From Sphingomonas elodea ATCC 31461 (GTDB lineage Bacteria; Pseudomonadota; Alphaproteobacteria; Sphingomonadales; Sphingomonadaceae), in contig NZ_AGFU01000020.1 of NCBI RefSeq assembly GCF_000226955.1, positions 1-57,502 of the forward strand: a DNA stretch of 57,502 bases. Direction: 5' to 3'. Positions 29,481 to 39,104 of the stretch are shown piece after piece (the first letter of the stretch is position 1; every line of letters begins with the position of its first letter). A program made the translations under genes and the position numbers. Below the pieces are notes generated by a model. The model was not told where the DNA came from, did no database searches, and worked only from the letters and a program-made list of their open reading frames with translations.

Positions 29481-32411
29481 ATGGGCTATGAAGGCCTCGA
29501 CTTCGACGACATCGCCGGCGGCGTGAGCCCCGGCTTCGTCGAGACCCTGTACCGGCGCTACAAGAGCGACCCGGCATCCGTCGAACCGAGCTGGCGTGCC
29601 TGGTTCGAGGGTCTCGAATCCACGGCCTCTGGCCCCAGCTGGCAGCGTGCCAACTGGCCGCTGACCGAAACCGACGCGCTGACGGCCGGGCTCGACCCCA
29701 CCCAGATGGAGCCCGCGCCCAAGCCCGCCAAGGGCGGCGCGCCGGCCAAGCCGGCCGCCCCCGCCGCATCGACGGCGGACGTGACCAAGGCCGCGGAAGA
29801 TTCGATCCGCGCGATGATGCTGATCCGCACCTACCGGGTGCGCGGCCATCTCGCCGCCAATCTCGATCCGCTGGGCCTCGCCCGCCAGAACCTGCCCGCC
29901 GATCTGACGCCGGAATATCACGGCTTCTCGGGCGCAGACCTCGATCGCCCGATCTATCTGGGCGGCGCGCTCGGCCTGCAGCACGGCACGGTGCGCGAGA
30001 TCGTCGCGATCCTCCAGGCCAATTACTGCGGCAATGTAGGCCTCGAATATATGCACATCGCGGACGTGGAGGAACGCCGCTTCCTCCAGGACCGGATGGA
30101 AGGCAAGGACAAGGCGATCACCTTCACGCCGGACGGCAAGAAGGCGATCCTGTCCAAGGTCATCGAAGCCGAGCAGTGGGAAAAATTCCTCGGCAAGAAA
30201 TATGTCGGCACCAAGCGGTTCGGCCTCGACGGCGGCGAATCGATGATCCCGGCTATGGAAGCGATCATCAAGTACGGCGGCCAGCAGGGCGTCCGCGAGA
30301 TCGTGTACGGCATGGCCCATCGCGGCCGCCTGAACATGCTCGCCAACGTCATGGAGAAGCCGTTCCGGGTGATCTTCCACGAGTTCGGCGGCGGTTCGGC
30401 CAACCCGGACGACGTCGCCGGCTCGGGTGACGTGAAGTATCACCTCGGCACCTCCACCGATCGCCAGTTCGACGGCATCAGCGTTCACATGTCGCTGGTC
30501 GCCAACCCGTCGCACCTCGAGGCGGCCGATCCGGTCGTGCTCGGCAAGGCGCGCGCGCTGCAGACCATCCGCGGTGATCTGGAAAAGCATGACCAGGTCC
30601 TGCCGGTGCTGATCCATGGTGACGCGGCCTTCGCCGGCCAGGGCATCGTGTGGGAGACGCTCGGCTTCTCCGGCATCCGCGGCTACAATACCGGCGGCTG
30701 CATCCACTTCGTCATCAACAACCAGGTCGGCTTCACGACGAGCCCGCAGTTCGCGCGCTCCTCGCCCTATCCGTCGGACGTCGCCAAGGGCGTCCAGGCG
30801 CCGATCCTGCACGTCAACGGCGACGACCCCGAAGCCGTTACCTTCGCCTGCAAGGTGGCGATCGAGTTCCGTCAGGCCTTCCACCGCGACATCGTGATCG
30901 ACATGTGGTGCTATCGCCGCTTCGGCCACAATGAAGGCGACGAGCCCGGGTTCACCCAGCCGCTAATGTACCAGAAGATCCGCCAGCACCCCGGTGTGAG
31001 CAGCATCTATGGCCAGAAGCTGATCGCCGAGGGCGTGGTCGACCAGGGCTTCATCGACGAGAAGACCACCCAGTTCAACACGCTGCTCGAAGGCGAATTC
31101 GAGGCGGGCAAGACCTATCTGCCGAACAAGGCGGACTGGTTCGCCGGCCGCTGGTCGGGCCTGGGCGCGCCGTCGGACGGCGAAGGCTCGCGGCGCAACG
31201 TCGAGACCGGCATCGAAAAGAAGCTGTTCGACAGCATCGGCCGCACGCTGACCACGGTTCCGCAAGATCTCGAGATCCACAAGACCCTGGGTCGTGTGCT
31301 CGATGCCAAGCGCGAGATGTTCAAGTCGGGTGCGAACTTCGACTGGGCGACCGGCGAGGCACTGGCCTTCGGCTCGCTGCTGTCGGAAGGCTATACCGTC
31401 CGCCTGTCCGGCCAGGATTCGGGTCGCGGCACCTTCTCGCAGCGCCACGCCGTCTGGGTCGACCAGAAGACCGAGGCGAAATATGTGCCGCTGACCACGG
31501 TGCCGCATGGCCGGTTCGAGGTGCTGGACTCGCCGCTCAGCGAATATGGCGTGCTCGGCTTCGAGTATGGCTATGCGCTGGCCGATCCGAAGGCGCTGGT
31601 GCTGTGGGAAGCGCAGTTCGGCGACTTCGTGAACGGCGCGCAGATCATGATCGACCAGTTCATCGCGTCGGGCGAGTCCAAGTGGCTCCGCGCCAACGGC
31701 CTGGTGATGCTGCTGCCGCACGGCTATGAAGGCCAGGGCCCCGAGCACAGCTCGGCGCGTCCGGAGCGCTTCCTCCAGCTCTGCGCGCAGGACAACATGC
31801 AGGTGGTGAACATCACCACGCCGGCCAACTATTTCCACCTGCTGCGCCGGCAGATGCACCGCAACTTCCGCAAGCCGCTCATTCAGATGACGCCGAAGTC
31901 GCTGCTCCGCCACAAGCTGGCGGTCTCCAGCGCCGAGGAGTTCCTGGGCGACAGCCACTTCAAGCGGATCCTGTCGGACCCGAGCGCTCCGGCGGATGCG
32001 CAAGTGAAGCGCCTCGTGCTCTGCACCGGCAAGGTCGCCTACGACCTGATCGAAGCGCGCGACGCGGCGGGCGACAAGAACACCGCGATCGTCCGGATCG
32101 AGCAGCTCTACCCGTTCCCGGGCGAGCCGCTGACCGAACGGCTGAAGCGCATGACCAACCTCGAAGAGGTAGTGTGGGCGCAGGAAGAGCCGAAGAACAA
32201 CGGCTACTGGTTCTTTGTCGAGCCGCTGATCGAGCAGTGCCTGATCGACGCCGGCATCAAGGTACAGCGTCCGCGCTATGCCGGTCGCGCCGCGGCGGCC
32301 TCGCCCGCCACCGGCCTGATGAAGCGCCACACCGCAGAGCAGGGCGCGCTCGTTGCCGACGCGCTCGGCCATAATGTCCGCGAAGAAATCCGCCGCACCC
32401 GGAAAGGTTGA
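29481..32411 (+). CDS. sucA: 2-oxoglutarate dehydrogenase E1
   Basis: A 976-residue thiamine-diphosphate enzyme. The N-terminal SGVSPGF-like segment and [20 protein letters not shown] resemble the E2-binding arm. [31 protein letters not shown] and the ThDP-binding [16 protein letters not shown] are OGDH signatures; RPERFLQLC and TPKSLLRH follow in the C-terminal domain. It decarboxylates 2-oxoglutarate and passes succinyl to SucB. ATG 29481 has GGAAG at good spacing (7 nt); ATG 29475 is 1 nt from that site. Confidence 0.96.
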   Translation: MGYEGLDFDDIAGGVSPGFVETLYRRYKSDPASVEPSWRAWFEGLESTASGPSWQRANWPLTETDALTAGLDPTQMEPAPKPAKGGAPAKPAAPAASTADVTKAAEDSIRAMMLIRTYRVRGHLAANLDPLGLARQNLPADLTPEYHGFSGADLDRPIYLGGALGLQHGTVREIVAILQANYCGNVGLEYMHIADVEERRFLQDRMEGKDKAITFTPDGKKAILSKVIEAEQWEKFLGKKYVGTKRFGLDGGESMIPAMEAIIKYGGQQGVREIVYGMAHRGRLNMLANVMEKPFRVIFHEFGGGSANPDDVAGSGDVKYHLGTSTDRQFDGISVHMSLVANPSHLEAADPVVLGKARALQTIRGDLEKHDQVLPVLIHGDAAFAGQGIVWETLGFSGIRGYNTGGCIHFVINNQVGFTTSPQFARSSPYPSDVAKGVQAPILHVNGDDPEAVTFACKVAIEFRQAFHRDIVIDMWCYRRFGHNEGDEPGFTQPLMYQKIRQHPGVSSIYGQKLIAEGVVDQGFIDEKTTQFNTLLEGEFEAGKTYLPNKADWFAGRWSGLGAPSDGEGSRRNVETGIEKKLFDSIGRTLTTVPQDLEIHKTLGRVLDAKREMFKSGANFDWATGEALAFGSLLSEGYTVRLSGQDSGRGTFSQRHAVWVDQKTEAKYVPLTTVPHGRFEVLDSPLSEYGVLGFEYGYALADPKALVLWEAQFGDFVNGAQIMIDQFIASGESKWLRANGLVMLLPHGYEGQGPEHSSARPERFLQLCAQDNMQVVNITTPANYFHLLRRQMHRNFRKPLIQMTPKSLLRHKLAVSSAEEFLGDSHFKRILSDPSAPADAQVKRLVLCTGKVAYDLIEARDAAGDKNTAIVRIEQLYPFPGEPLTERLKRMTNLEEVVWAQEEPKNNGYWFFVEPLIEQCLIDAGIKVQRPRYAGRAAAASPATGLMKRHTAEQGALVADALGHNVREEIRRTRKG

Positions 32412-32413
32412 AA

Positions 32414-33628
32414 ATGGCCACCGAAGTCAAAGTCCCTGTACTGGGCGAATCGATCACCGAAGCCACTGTCGGTGAATGGCTGAAGAATCCGGGCGATCCC
32501 GTCCGCGTCGACGAGCCGATCGCCAGCCTCGAGACCGACAAGGTCTCGGTCGAAGTCCCGTCGCCGGTCGCCGGCGTGATGGGCGAGCAGATCGTCAAGG
32601 TCGGCGATACCGTCGAAGTGGGTGCGGTGATCGCGATCATCGCGGGTGAAGGTGCCGCGGCCGCTCCGGCTGCTGCCGCTCCGGCTGCAACGCCCGCCCC
32701 GGCGCCGGCCGCTGCCCCGGCGCCCGCCGCCGATGCGGCTGCGCTGTCGCCGTCGGTGCGCCGTGCGGTGCTCGAGACGGGTGTCGATCCCTCGACCGTG
32801 CAGGGCACCGGCAAGGACGGCCGCCTGACCAAGGACGACGTGATCGCCGCCGCCAGCAGCAAGCCTGCTGCGGCTCCGGCCCCGGCTGCCGCTCCGGTGC
32901 CTGCCGCTGCCCCGGCTTCGACCGGCGGTCGCAAGGAAGAGCGCGTGCGGATGACCCGCCTGCGCCAGACCGTCGCCAAGCGCCTCAAGGAAGCGCAGAA
33001 CACCGCCGCCATGCTCACCACGTTCAACGACGTGGACATGACCGCGGTGATCGAGGCGCGCGCCAAGTACAAGGACCTGTTCGAGAAGAAGCACGGCGTT
33101 CGCCTGGGCTTCATGGGCTTCTTCGTGAAGGCCGCGTGCATGGCGCTGAAGGACATCCCCGGCGTCAACGGCTCGATCGAGGGCGACGAGATCGTCTATC
33201 ACGATTATTGCGACATCTCGGTCGCGGTCTCGGCCCCGCAGGGCCTGGTCGTGCCGGTGATCCGCGACGCGCAGGACCTGTCGGTCGCCGGCATCGAGAA
33301 GACGATCGGCGATTTCGGCAAGCGCGCCAAGGACGGCTCTCTCAAGATGGACGAGATGAAGGGCGGTACCTTCACCATCTCGAACGGCGGCGTGTTCGGC
33401 TCGCTGATGTCGACCCCGATCATCAACCCGCCGCAGTCGGCCGTGCTCGGCCTGCACCGCATCGAGGAGCGTCCCGTGGTGCGTAACGGCCAGGTCGTCG
33501 TCCGCCCGATGATGTATCTCGCGCTCAGCTACGATCACCGTCTGATCGACGGCCGCGAGGCGGTGACCTTCCTCGTCGCGATCAAGAACGCGATCGAGGA
33601 TCCGACCCGCCTGCTGATCGACCTCTAA
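32414..33628 (+). CDS. sucB: 2-oxoglutarate dehydrogenase E2 (dihydrolipoyl succinyltransferase)
   Basis: A 404-residue E2. One lipoyl domain (lysine in [15 protein letters not shown]), an Ala/Pro-rich linker, a peripheral subunit-binding domain ([20 protein letters not shown]), a second Ala/Pro linker, then the catalytic domain ending in the HxxxDG motif [14 protein letters not shown]. It moves succinyl from E1 to CoA. ATG 32414 lies 2 nt after the sucA stop. The linkers are heavily Ala/Pro repeated, which is normal for E2. Confidence 0.97.
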   Translation: MATEVKVPVLGESITEATVGEWLKNPGDPVRVDEPIASLETDKVSVEVPSPVAGVMGEQIVKVGDTVEVGAVIAIIAGEGAAAAPAAAAPAATPAPAPAAAPAPAADAAALSPSVRRAVLETGVDPSTVQGTGKDGRLTKDDVIAAASSKPAAAPAPAAAPVPAAAPASTGGRKEERVRMTRLRQTVAKRLKEAQNTAAMLTTFNDVDMTAVIEARAKYKDLFEKKHGVRLGFMGFFVKAACMALKDIPGVNGSIEGDEIVYHDYCDISVAVSAPQGLVVPVIRDAQDLSVAGIEKTIGDFGKRAKDGSLKMDEMKGGTFTISNGGVFGSLMSTPIINPPQSAVLGLHRIEERPVVRNGQVVVRPMMYLALSYDHRLIDGREAVTFLVAIKNAIEDPTRLLIDL

Positions 33629-33630
33629 CC

Positions 33631-33663
33631 GTGCCCCTGCGAAAGCAGGGGCCCAGGGTTGCG
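33631..33663 (+). repeat. REP-like hairpin, unit A (left flank of GIY-YIG gene)
   Basis: An 8-bp perfect stem GCCCCTGC/GCAGGGGC (33633-33640, 33645-33652) closed by a GAAA tetraloop, followed by CCAGGGTTGCG. It begins 2 nt after the sucB stop. The 33-nt unit recurs in inverted orientation at 34050-34082 with 30 of 33 positions identical, and two of the three changes compensate each other in the stem. Confidence 0.8.
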
Positions 33664-33672
33664 GCGTACTGC

Positions 33673-33705
33673 GCTCGCCTTGGGTCCCCGCTTTCGCGGG
33701 TGCGC
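33673..33705 (-). repeat. REP-like hairpin, unit B (inverted partner of unit A)
   Basis: A stem CCCGC/GCGGG around TTTC (33687-33700) lies inside a segment whose reverse complement aligns with unit A at roughly 22 of 30 positions. Units A and B therefore form a head-to-head pair between sucB and the GIY-YIG gene, like a BIME of paired REP sequences. The ribosome-binding site of the GIY-YIG gene follows within 10 nt. Boundaries are approximate. Confidence 0.65.
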
Positions 33706-33724
33706 AAAGCCAAGGAGAATCCCC

Positions 33725-34015
33725 ACGAAATCCGGCTGCGTGTACATCATGGCGAACAAGCGCAACGGCACGATCTATGTCGGATCGACCAGCGACTTGC
33801 CCGCCAGGGCGTACCAGCACCGCACCGGCATGATCGAGGGCTTCACCAAGGACAATGGCTGCACGCTCCTCGTCTGGTACGAGGCGCATGAGGATCTGGA
33901 CGGGGCGCGGCTTCGCGAACGCCAGATGAAGAAATGGAAGCGGGCGTGGAAGATCGAGCTGATCGAACGCGACAACCCGCAGTGGAAGGATTTGTACGGG
34001 ACGCTCTTCGGCTGA
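33725..34015 (+). CDS. GIY-YIG nuclease-domain protein
   Basis: A single-domain GIY-YIG protein of about 96 residues. The GIY strand is SGCVYIMANK and the YIG strand is TIYVGSTSDLPARAYQH with the conserved Arg. WYEAHEDLDGARLRERQMKKWKR holds the catalytic Glu region, and IERDNPQWKDLY is the usual C-terminus of the solitary UPF0213-like group. These are putative DNA endonucleases of unclear role. The start is uncertain: AAGGAG (33712-33717) is 7 nt before an ACG at 33725, exactly where relatives begin. GTG 33740 and ATG 33749 would trim or remove the GIY strand. Confidence 0.82.
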   Translation, partial: TKSGCVYIMANKRNGTIYVGSTSDLPARAYQHRTGMIEGFTKDNGCTLLVWYEAHEDLDGARLRERQMKKWKRAWKIELIERDNPQWKDLYGTLFG

Positions 34016-34049
34016 GCCGCGCGATGGCGCCGGATCGAGGAACGACCTT

Positions 34050-34082
34050 CGCAACCCTGGGCTCCTGCGTTCGCAGGAGCAC
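34050..34082 (-). repeat. REP-like hairpin, unit C (right flank of GIY-YIG gene)
   Basis: The reverse complement of unit A with three differences. The stem is GCTCCTGC/GCAGGAGC around GTTC (34061-34080), and CGCAACCCTGG precedes it. Units A and C thus bracket the GIY-YIG gene as near-perfect inverted repeats 419 bp outer-to-outer less their own lengths. It ends 38 nt before the lpd start. Confidence 0.8.
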
Positions 34083-34120
34083 GGCAAGGCGCCTGACGCG
34101 GCGCACGCATGGAGCGGAAA

Positions 34121-35515
34121 ATGGCTGAATATGATTTCGACGTCCTGATCATCGGTTCCGGCCCCGGCGGCTATGTCGCGGCGATCCGCGCGGCGCAGCT
34201 GGGTCTCAAGACCGGCTGCGTCGAAGCCCGTGAGACGCTGGGCGGCACCTGCCTGAACGTCGGCTGCATCCCCTCCAAGGCGCTGCTGAACGCCTCCGAG
34301 CTGTTCTACGAAGCCGCCTCGGGCGCGCTGGCCAAGCACGGCGTCAAGCTGGGCAATGTCGAGCTCGACCTGCCGGCAATGATGGCCGACAAGGACAAGG
34401 CCGTGAAGGGCCTGACCGGCGGCATCGAGTTCCTGTTCAAGAAGAACAAGGTCGAATGGGTGAAGGGCCTCGGCACCTTCATCGACGCGCACACCGTGCA
34501 GGTGGGCGAGCGCACCGTCACCGCCAAGAACATCGTGATCGCCACCGGCTCGTCGGTCACCCCGCTGCCGGGTGTTGCGATCGACCAGAAGGTCGTCGTC
34601 GACTCCACCGGCGCGATCGCGCTGGAGAAGGTGCCGGCCAACATGGTCGTGATCGGCGGCGGCGTGATCGGGCTCGAGCTCGGCTCGGTCTGGCAGCGCC
34701 TCGGCGCCAAGGTGACCGTGGTCGAGTATCTCGACCAGCTGCTCCCCGGCATGGACGGTGAAGTCCGCAAGGAAGCCGCCAAGATCTTCAAGAAGCAGGG
34801 CATGGAGATCAAGCTCTCCACCAAGGTGACCGGCGTTGCCGTCAATGGCGACAAGGCGACCGTCACCGTCGAGCCCGCCGCCGGTGGTGCTGCGGAAACG
34901 CTGGAAGCCGATGTCGTGCTCGTCGCGATCGGCCGTCGTCCGAACACCGACGGCCTCGGCCTCGACAAGATCGGCCTCGCCACCAACCAGCGCGGCCAGA
35001 TCGAGACCGATCACAGCTTCCGCACCGCCGTCGACGGCGTGTGGGCGATCGGCGACGTGATCCCGGGCCCGATGCTCGCGCACAAGGCCGAGGACGAAGG
35101 CATCGCGGTCGCCGAGAACATCGCCGGCCTGACCGGCATTGTGAATCACGCGGTGATCCCGAGCGTCGTCTACACCCATCCCGAAATCGCCGGCGTCGGC
35201 CTCACCGAAGAGCAGGCGCGCGAAAAGGGCGAGGTGAAGGTCGGCAAGTTCCCGATGGCGGGCAACAGCCGCGCCAAGGCGATCGACGACACCACCGGCT
35301 GGGTGAAGGTGATCGCCGACGCCAAGACCGACCGCGTGCTCGGCGCCTGGATCATCACCGCGCCGGCCGGCACGATGATCGCCCAGGTCGCGCAGGCGAT
35401 GGAATTCGGCGCGACGTCCGAAGACATTGCCTATACCTGCCATGCCCACCCGACGCATTCCGAGGCGATCAAGGAAGCGGCGATGGGCGTGCGCGGCAAG
35501 CCGATCCATATCTGA
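34121..35515 (+). CDS. lpd: Dihydrolipoyl dehydrogenase
   Basis: A 464-residue flavoprotein disulfide reductase. FAD-binding LIIGSGPGGYVAAIRAAQLG leads to the redox pair C44/C49 in GGTCLNVGCIPSK. The NAD site is MVVIGGGVIGLELGSVW, and the C-terminal catalytic His-Glu lies in HAHPTHSEAIKEA. It is the E3 of 2-oxoglutarate dehydrogenase and probably other complexes. GGAG 6 nt upstream sets ATG 34121; ATG 34109 is in frame but lacks a site. It would form a direct block with sucAB if not for the GIY-YIG insertion. Confidence 0.97.
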   Translation: MAEYDFDVLIIGSGPGGYVAAIRAAQLGLKTGCVEARETLGGTCLNVGCIPSKALLNASELFYEAASGALAKHGVKLGNVELDLPAMMADKDKAVKGLTGGIEFLFKKNKVEWVKGLGTFIDAHTVQVGERTVTAKNIVIATGSSVTPLPGVAIDQKVVVDSTGAIALEKVPANMVVIGGGVIGLELGSVWQRLGAKVTVVEYLDQLLPGMDGEVRKEAAKIFKKQGMEIKLSTKVTGVAVNGDKATVTVEPAAGGAAETLEADVVLVAIGRRPNTDGLGLDKIGLATNQRGQIETDHSFRTAVDGVWAIGDVIPGPMLAHKAEDEGIAVAENIAGLTGIVNHAVIPSVVYTHPEIAGVGLTEEQAREKGEVKVGKFPMAGNSRAKAIDDTTGWVKVIADAKTDRVLGAWIITAPAGTMIAQVAQAMEFGATSEDIAYTCHAHPTHSEAIKEAAMGVRGKPIHI

Positions 35516-35540
35516 TCCGATCCCGTTCGGACCGAAGCAG

Positions 35541-35565
35541 ACGCCGCCGGCATTCCCGGCGGCGT
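35541..35565 (+). terminator. Rho-independent terminator after lpd
   Basis: ACGCCGCCGG (35541-35550) pairs with CCGGCGGCGT (35556-35565), followed by TTTTGC, about 26 nt after the lpd stop. It closes the TCA-cycle block. Confidence 0.85.
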
Positions 35566-35606
35566 TTTGCTGTTCGGGGCCCGAGAAGCACGCTATCGGC
35601 ACGCCC

Positions 35607-36791
35607 ATGCACGCATCTCTCGGCACCCATGACGCGATCATTCTCGGCGCCGGCGCGGCGGGGATGTTCTGCGCGGCCATGGCCGGCCAGCGCGGCCGCA
35701 AGGTCCTGCTGCTCGACCATGCCGAGGCGCCGGGCAAGAAGATCCTGATCTCGGGCGGGGGCCGGTGCAACTTCACCAATGTCGGCACGGCGCCCGATCG
35801 CTACCTCTCCGCCAACCCGCATTTCGCCAAGTCGGCGCTGGGCCGCTACACCGCGCAGGACTTCCTCGCGCTGGTCGAGCGCCACGGCATCGCCTGGCAC
35901 GAGAAGACGCTGGGCCAGTTGTTCTGCGACGGCTCCGCGCGGCAGATCGTCGAGATGCTCCTCGATGAATGCCATCGCGGCCAGGTGGTGCTGCAGCTCG
36001 GCGCCGGCATCACCGCCCTGGATCATGCCGATGGCCGGTTCGGGGTGACCACCAACAAGGGCGTCGCCGAGGCCCCAGCCCTTGTCATTGCCACGGGAGG
36101 CCCGGCCATCCCCAAGCTCGGCGCGACCGGTTTCGCATACGACCTTGCCCGCCGCTTCGGCCTCAAGGTGGTCGAGCCGCGCCCGGCGCTCGTCCCCCTG
36201 ACCCTCGGCCCCGACCAGGCACTGTTCCGTGAATTGTCAGGCGTCGCGACGTCCGTCGAGGCCCGCGCGGGCAAGGCTGCATTCCGCGAGGCGGCGCTGT
36301 TCACCCATCGCGGCCTCTCCGGCCCGGCGATCCTCCAGATCTCCTCCTATTGGCGACACGGCGACTCAATCGCGATCGATTTTCTGCCGGAACGGCCCAA
36401 AGGCTGGCTACGCGAGGCCAAGCGAACCGAGCCCCGCCTGAATCTGCGGAGCCTTTTGAACCGCCAGCTGCCCGAGAGGCTCGCCACCACGCTGGCCGAG
36501 CGCATTGCCCTGCCGAGCGAGCTCGGCAATTGCCGCGACGCCCTGCTGGACCAGGCCGAAGCGCAACTGGCCGCCTGGCCGTTTGCGCCGAACGGCACGG
36601 AGGGCTTCGCCAAGGCCGAAGTCACCGTCGGCGGGATCAGCACCGGCGATCTCTCCTCCCAGACCATGGAGGCACGTCGCGTGCCCGGCCTCTATGCGAT
36701 CGGCGAAGCGGTGGACGTCACCGGCTGGCTCGGCGGCTACAACTTCCAATGGGCCTGGGCCAGTGGCTGGGCAGCGGCGCAGGCCCTCTGA
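35607..36791 (+). CDS. HI0933/YhiN-family flavoprotein
   Basis: A 394-residue FAD-dependent protein. AIILGAGAAGMFCAAMAGQRG binds FAD, and GKKILISGGGRCNFTNV and the C-terminal GEAVDVTGWLGGYNFQWAWASG are hallmarks of the HI0933/BaiN/YhiN family. The middle inserts a domain typical of the family. Physiological substrates are mostly unknown; some relatives reduce bile-acid intermediates. ATG 35607 starts just before the FAD motif. Confidence 0.88.
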   Translation: MHASLGTHDAIILGAGAAGMFCAAMAGQRGRKVLLLDHAEAPGKKILISGGGRCNFTNVGTAPDRYLSANPHFAKSALGRYTAQDFLALVERHGIAWHEKTLGQLFCDGSARQIVEMLLDECHRGQVVLQLGAGITALDHADGRFGVTTNKGVAEAPALVIATGGPAIPKLGATGFAYDLARRFGLKVVEPRPALVPLTLGPDQALFRELSGVATSVEARAGKAAFREAALFTHRGLSGPAILQISSYWRHGDSIAIDFLPERPKGWLREAKRTEPRLNLRSLLNRQLPERLATTLAERIALPSELGNCRDALLDQAEAQLAAWPFAPNGTEGFAKAEVTVGGISTGDLSSQTMEARRVPGLYAIGEAVDVTGWLGGYNFQWAWASGWAAAQAL

Positions 36792-36935
36792 ACCTTCCTC
36801 TGTTGCGCAAACAGCACGTTGTGCTGCGCAAAATTACGCCGTCTATGCTTTTCGTTTGCAAAGCTTGCGTTGCTTCGGCCAGAATTCTGCAGGGTCCAGC
36901 TATATTGTTGGCCCGGGGGGACATTTCAGGTCGAA

Positions 36936-38981
36936 ATGAAAGTACCGTGCGTATTGGCGGTGGCCGCGTTGGCCTGCCCTGCCACTGCATTGGCGCAAGA
37001 CCAGCAGGCGGTGCATGCCGGGACTTCCGGCACGGAACAGATGTCGGGCATCCTGGTCTATGGTCCCGAGTTCTTCGCCAACACGGCACTTCCGACCGCG
37101 CTCGACATGGTACAGCGGCTGCCGGGCTTCACCCTCGACATCGGTAATGGCGACGCCCGGGGGATCGCCGGCAACACCGGCAACGTCCTGATCGATGGCA
37201 AGCCCCCCGCCTCCAAGACCGACGGGCTGGGCGAAATCCTCCGCCGCATCAGCGCGTCCGGCGTCGCACGGATCGAGCTGATCCGCGGCGGCGCCCCCGG
37301 CATCGACATGCAGGGCCGTGCAGTGATCGCCAACGTGGTGCTGAAGCGCACCGCCTCGACCGAGAAGCTGATCAACTTCCAGAGCTATGTCTATCGCGAC
37401 GGCTATGTCGGCCCGGACCTGACGTTGCAATATACCCGCCGCGACGGCGACCGGCGCGACGAACTGTCGCTGGAGGTGCTGAGCGACCGGACCAGCTACA
37501 CCTCACAGGGAATCCGCACCCGCACCGATGCCAGCGGCCGGCTGCTCCAGCGGCATAGCCTCGACCTTTGGGACCGCGACCGCACCGCAACGCTCCGCAC
37601 CTCGATCCAGCGCGCCCTCGGCGGTGGCCTGCTGACGGTCAATGCGCGGCTCGACTATTTCGACTATCCGACCAGCCAGACGGTGACCCTGCTGGAAGGC
37701 AGCGGCAGCAGCGGGCGGGCAATCGACCTCACGCATCAATGGAAGGGTGAACTGGGGGCGAACTGGAACCGCCCGCTAGGCAGCAAGAGCGAGCTGGAGG
37801 TGATCGCCCTCCAGCGGCTCGGCCGCACCCGCTATGATTCGACCACCGATGCGGGCGGCTTCGTCTCCACCTTCGGTCAGCGATCGCGGAACGGCGAATC
37901 GGTCCTTCGCCCGATCCTGCGCTACAAGCCGGGCAAGACGCTGTCGCTGGAGGGCGGCGGCGAGATCGCCTACAATTTTCTCGACAACCGCACCGACTAT
38001 GCCGAACAGGGCATCCCCGTTCCGCTCCCTGACCAGAGCGTGTTCGTCAGCGAAGTCCGCGGGGAAGTGTTCGGGCTGGCGCGATGGCAGCCCTCCGGCC
38101 GTATCACCGTGGAGGCAGGCATGCGCGCCGAGATCTCCCGGATCGCCGCCGACGCCGACTCCAATCGCGCCCGTACCTTCTTCTACCCCAAGCCGCGCCT
38201 GCAGCTCACCTGGCGACCGAACAAGCGGGACCAGCTGCGGCTGCGCGTCGAGCAGAGCGTCAGCCAGCTCGATTTCAGTGATTTCGTCGCCGCTACCGAG
38301 ATCAATCTCGGCACGGTACGCGCCGGCAATGGCGATCTGGTGCCGGAACAGGCGCTGACGCTGGAAGCCGTGGTCGAGCATCGCTTCTGGGGCAAGGGGG
38401 CGCTGGAGCTGAGTGCCAAGCACGAGGCGACCCGCAACGTCATCGACTATATCCCGCTCGACGGCGGCTTCGATGCGATCGGCAATATCGGCACCGGCAC
38501 ACGCAATACGCTGGCCAGCACGCTGACCCTGCCGTTTGACAAGCTGGGCATCAAGGATGCGCGCTTTCGGGGCAATGCGTCGGTGGTGCGCAGCCACGTC
38601 ACCGACCCGTTGACCGGCGCACGGCGGCGCTATGCCAGCGAGGTGCCTTTCACCTGCAGCGGCAGCTTCAGCCAGGATCTGTTCGGCGGCCGGTTCACCT
38701 ATGGCGTGTTCGCCAGCTGCGGCCAGCCGAGCACCAGCCTCTATCGCATCAGGGAGTTCCGCACGACCGAGGTGCAGCCAAGCCTTGAAATCTACACCAT
38801 CTGGAAGCCGAGCAAGCGGCTGGCGATCCGGCTGGACCTGGGCAACCTGAACAACGCGGCGCGCATCTACGATCGCGACCTCTACACGGGCGAACGCAAC
38901 GCCTCGCCGCTGCTGTTCCGCGAGCGGCGGACGCAGCGGCGTGGCCAATATGTCTATGTGCAGTTCCGGCGGACGCTGTAG
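36936..38981 (+). CDS. TonB-dependent outer-membrane receptor (681 residues)
   Basis: A signal peptide (MKVPCVLAVAALACPATALA) is followed by a plug domain with LIDGKPPASKTDGLGEILRR and GVARIELIRGGAPGIDMQG. The rest is a beta barrel rich in alternating aromatic strands, ending in QYVYVQFRRTL. The DGKxPxSK-type plug motif is shared with a receptor subgroup that includes siderophore and carbohydrate types, so the ligand is open. It stands alone behind the HI0933 gene; no TonB-partner gene or regulator is next to it. Confidence 0.88.
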   Translation: MKVPCVLAVAALACPATALAQDQQAVHAGTSGTEQMSGILVYGPEFFANTALPTALDMVQRLPGFTLDIGNGDARGIAGNTGNVLIDGKPPASKTDGLGEILRRISASGVARIELIRGGAPGIDMQGRAVIANVVLKRTASTEKLINFQSYVYRDGYVGPDLTLQYTRRDGDRRDELSLEVLSDRTSYTSQGIRTRTDASGRLLQRHSLDLWDRDRTATLRTSIQRALGGGLLTVNARLDYFDYPTSQTVTLLEGSGSSGRAIDLTHQWKGELGANWNRPLGSKSELEVIALQRLGRTRYDSTTDAGGFVSTFGQRSRNGESVLRPILRYKPGKTLSLEGGGEIAYNFLDNRTDYAEQGIPVPLPDQSVFVSEVRGEVFGLARWQPSGRITVEAGMRAEISRIAADADSNRARTFFYPKPRLQLTWRPNKRDQLRLRVEQSVSQLDFSDFVAATEINLGTVRAGNGDLVPEQALTLEAVVEHRFWGKGALELSAKHEATRNVIDYIPLDGGFDAIGNIGTGTRNTLASTLTLPFDKLGIKDARFRGNASVVRSHVTDPLTGARRRYASEVPFTCSGSFSQDLFGGRFTYGVFASCGQPSTSLYRIREFRTTEVQPSLEIYTIWKPSKRLAIRLDLGNLNNAARIYDRDLYTGERNASPLLFRERRTQRRGQYVYVQFRRTL

Positions 38982-39104
38982 CGACACCCGTTTTGCCGCT
39001 GCCAGGGCGTGCCGGCCGCATCGGCGAAGCCCGCATCCTTTGGTTAGCCAAATCGCAAGGCTTTTCCCTCAATCCTCGATACTTCCTTGAGGACAAATGG
39101 TTCG

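Noticed and set aside
32640-32940. Ala/Pro-rich repeats in sucB as an anomalous insertion
   Set aside because: These are normal flexible linkers of E2 proteins.
32276-35788. A 1170-codon open frame on the minus strand opposite sucA/sucB/lpd
   Set aside because: It is opposite well-recognised genes, is rich in His/Arg/Asp/Gly without family motifs, and is the usual antisense artefact of high GC at third positions.
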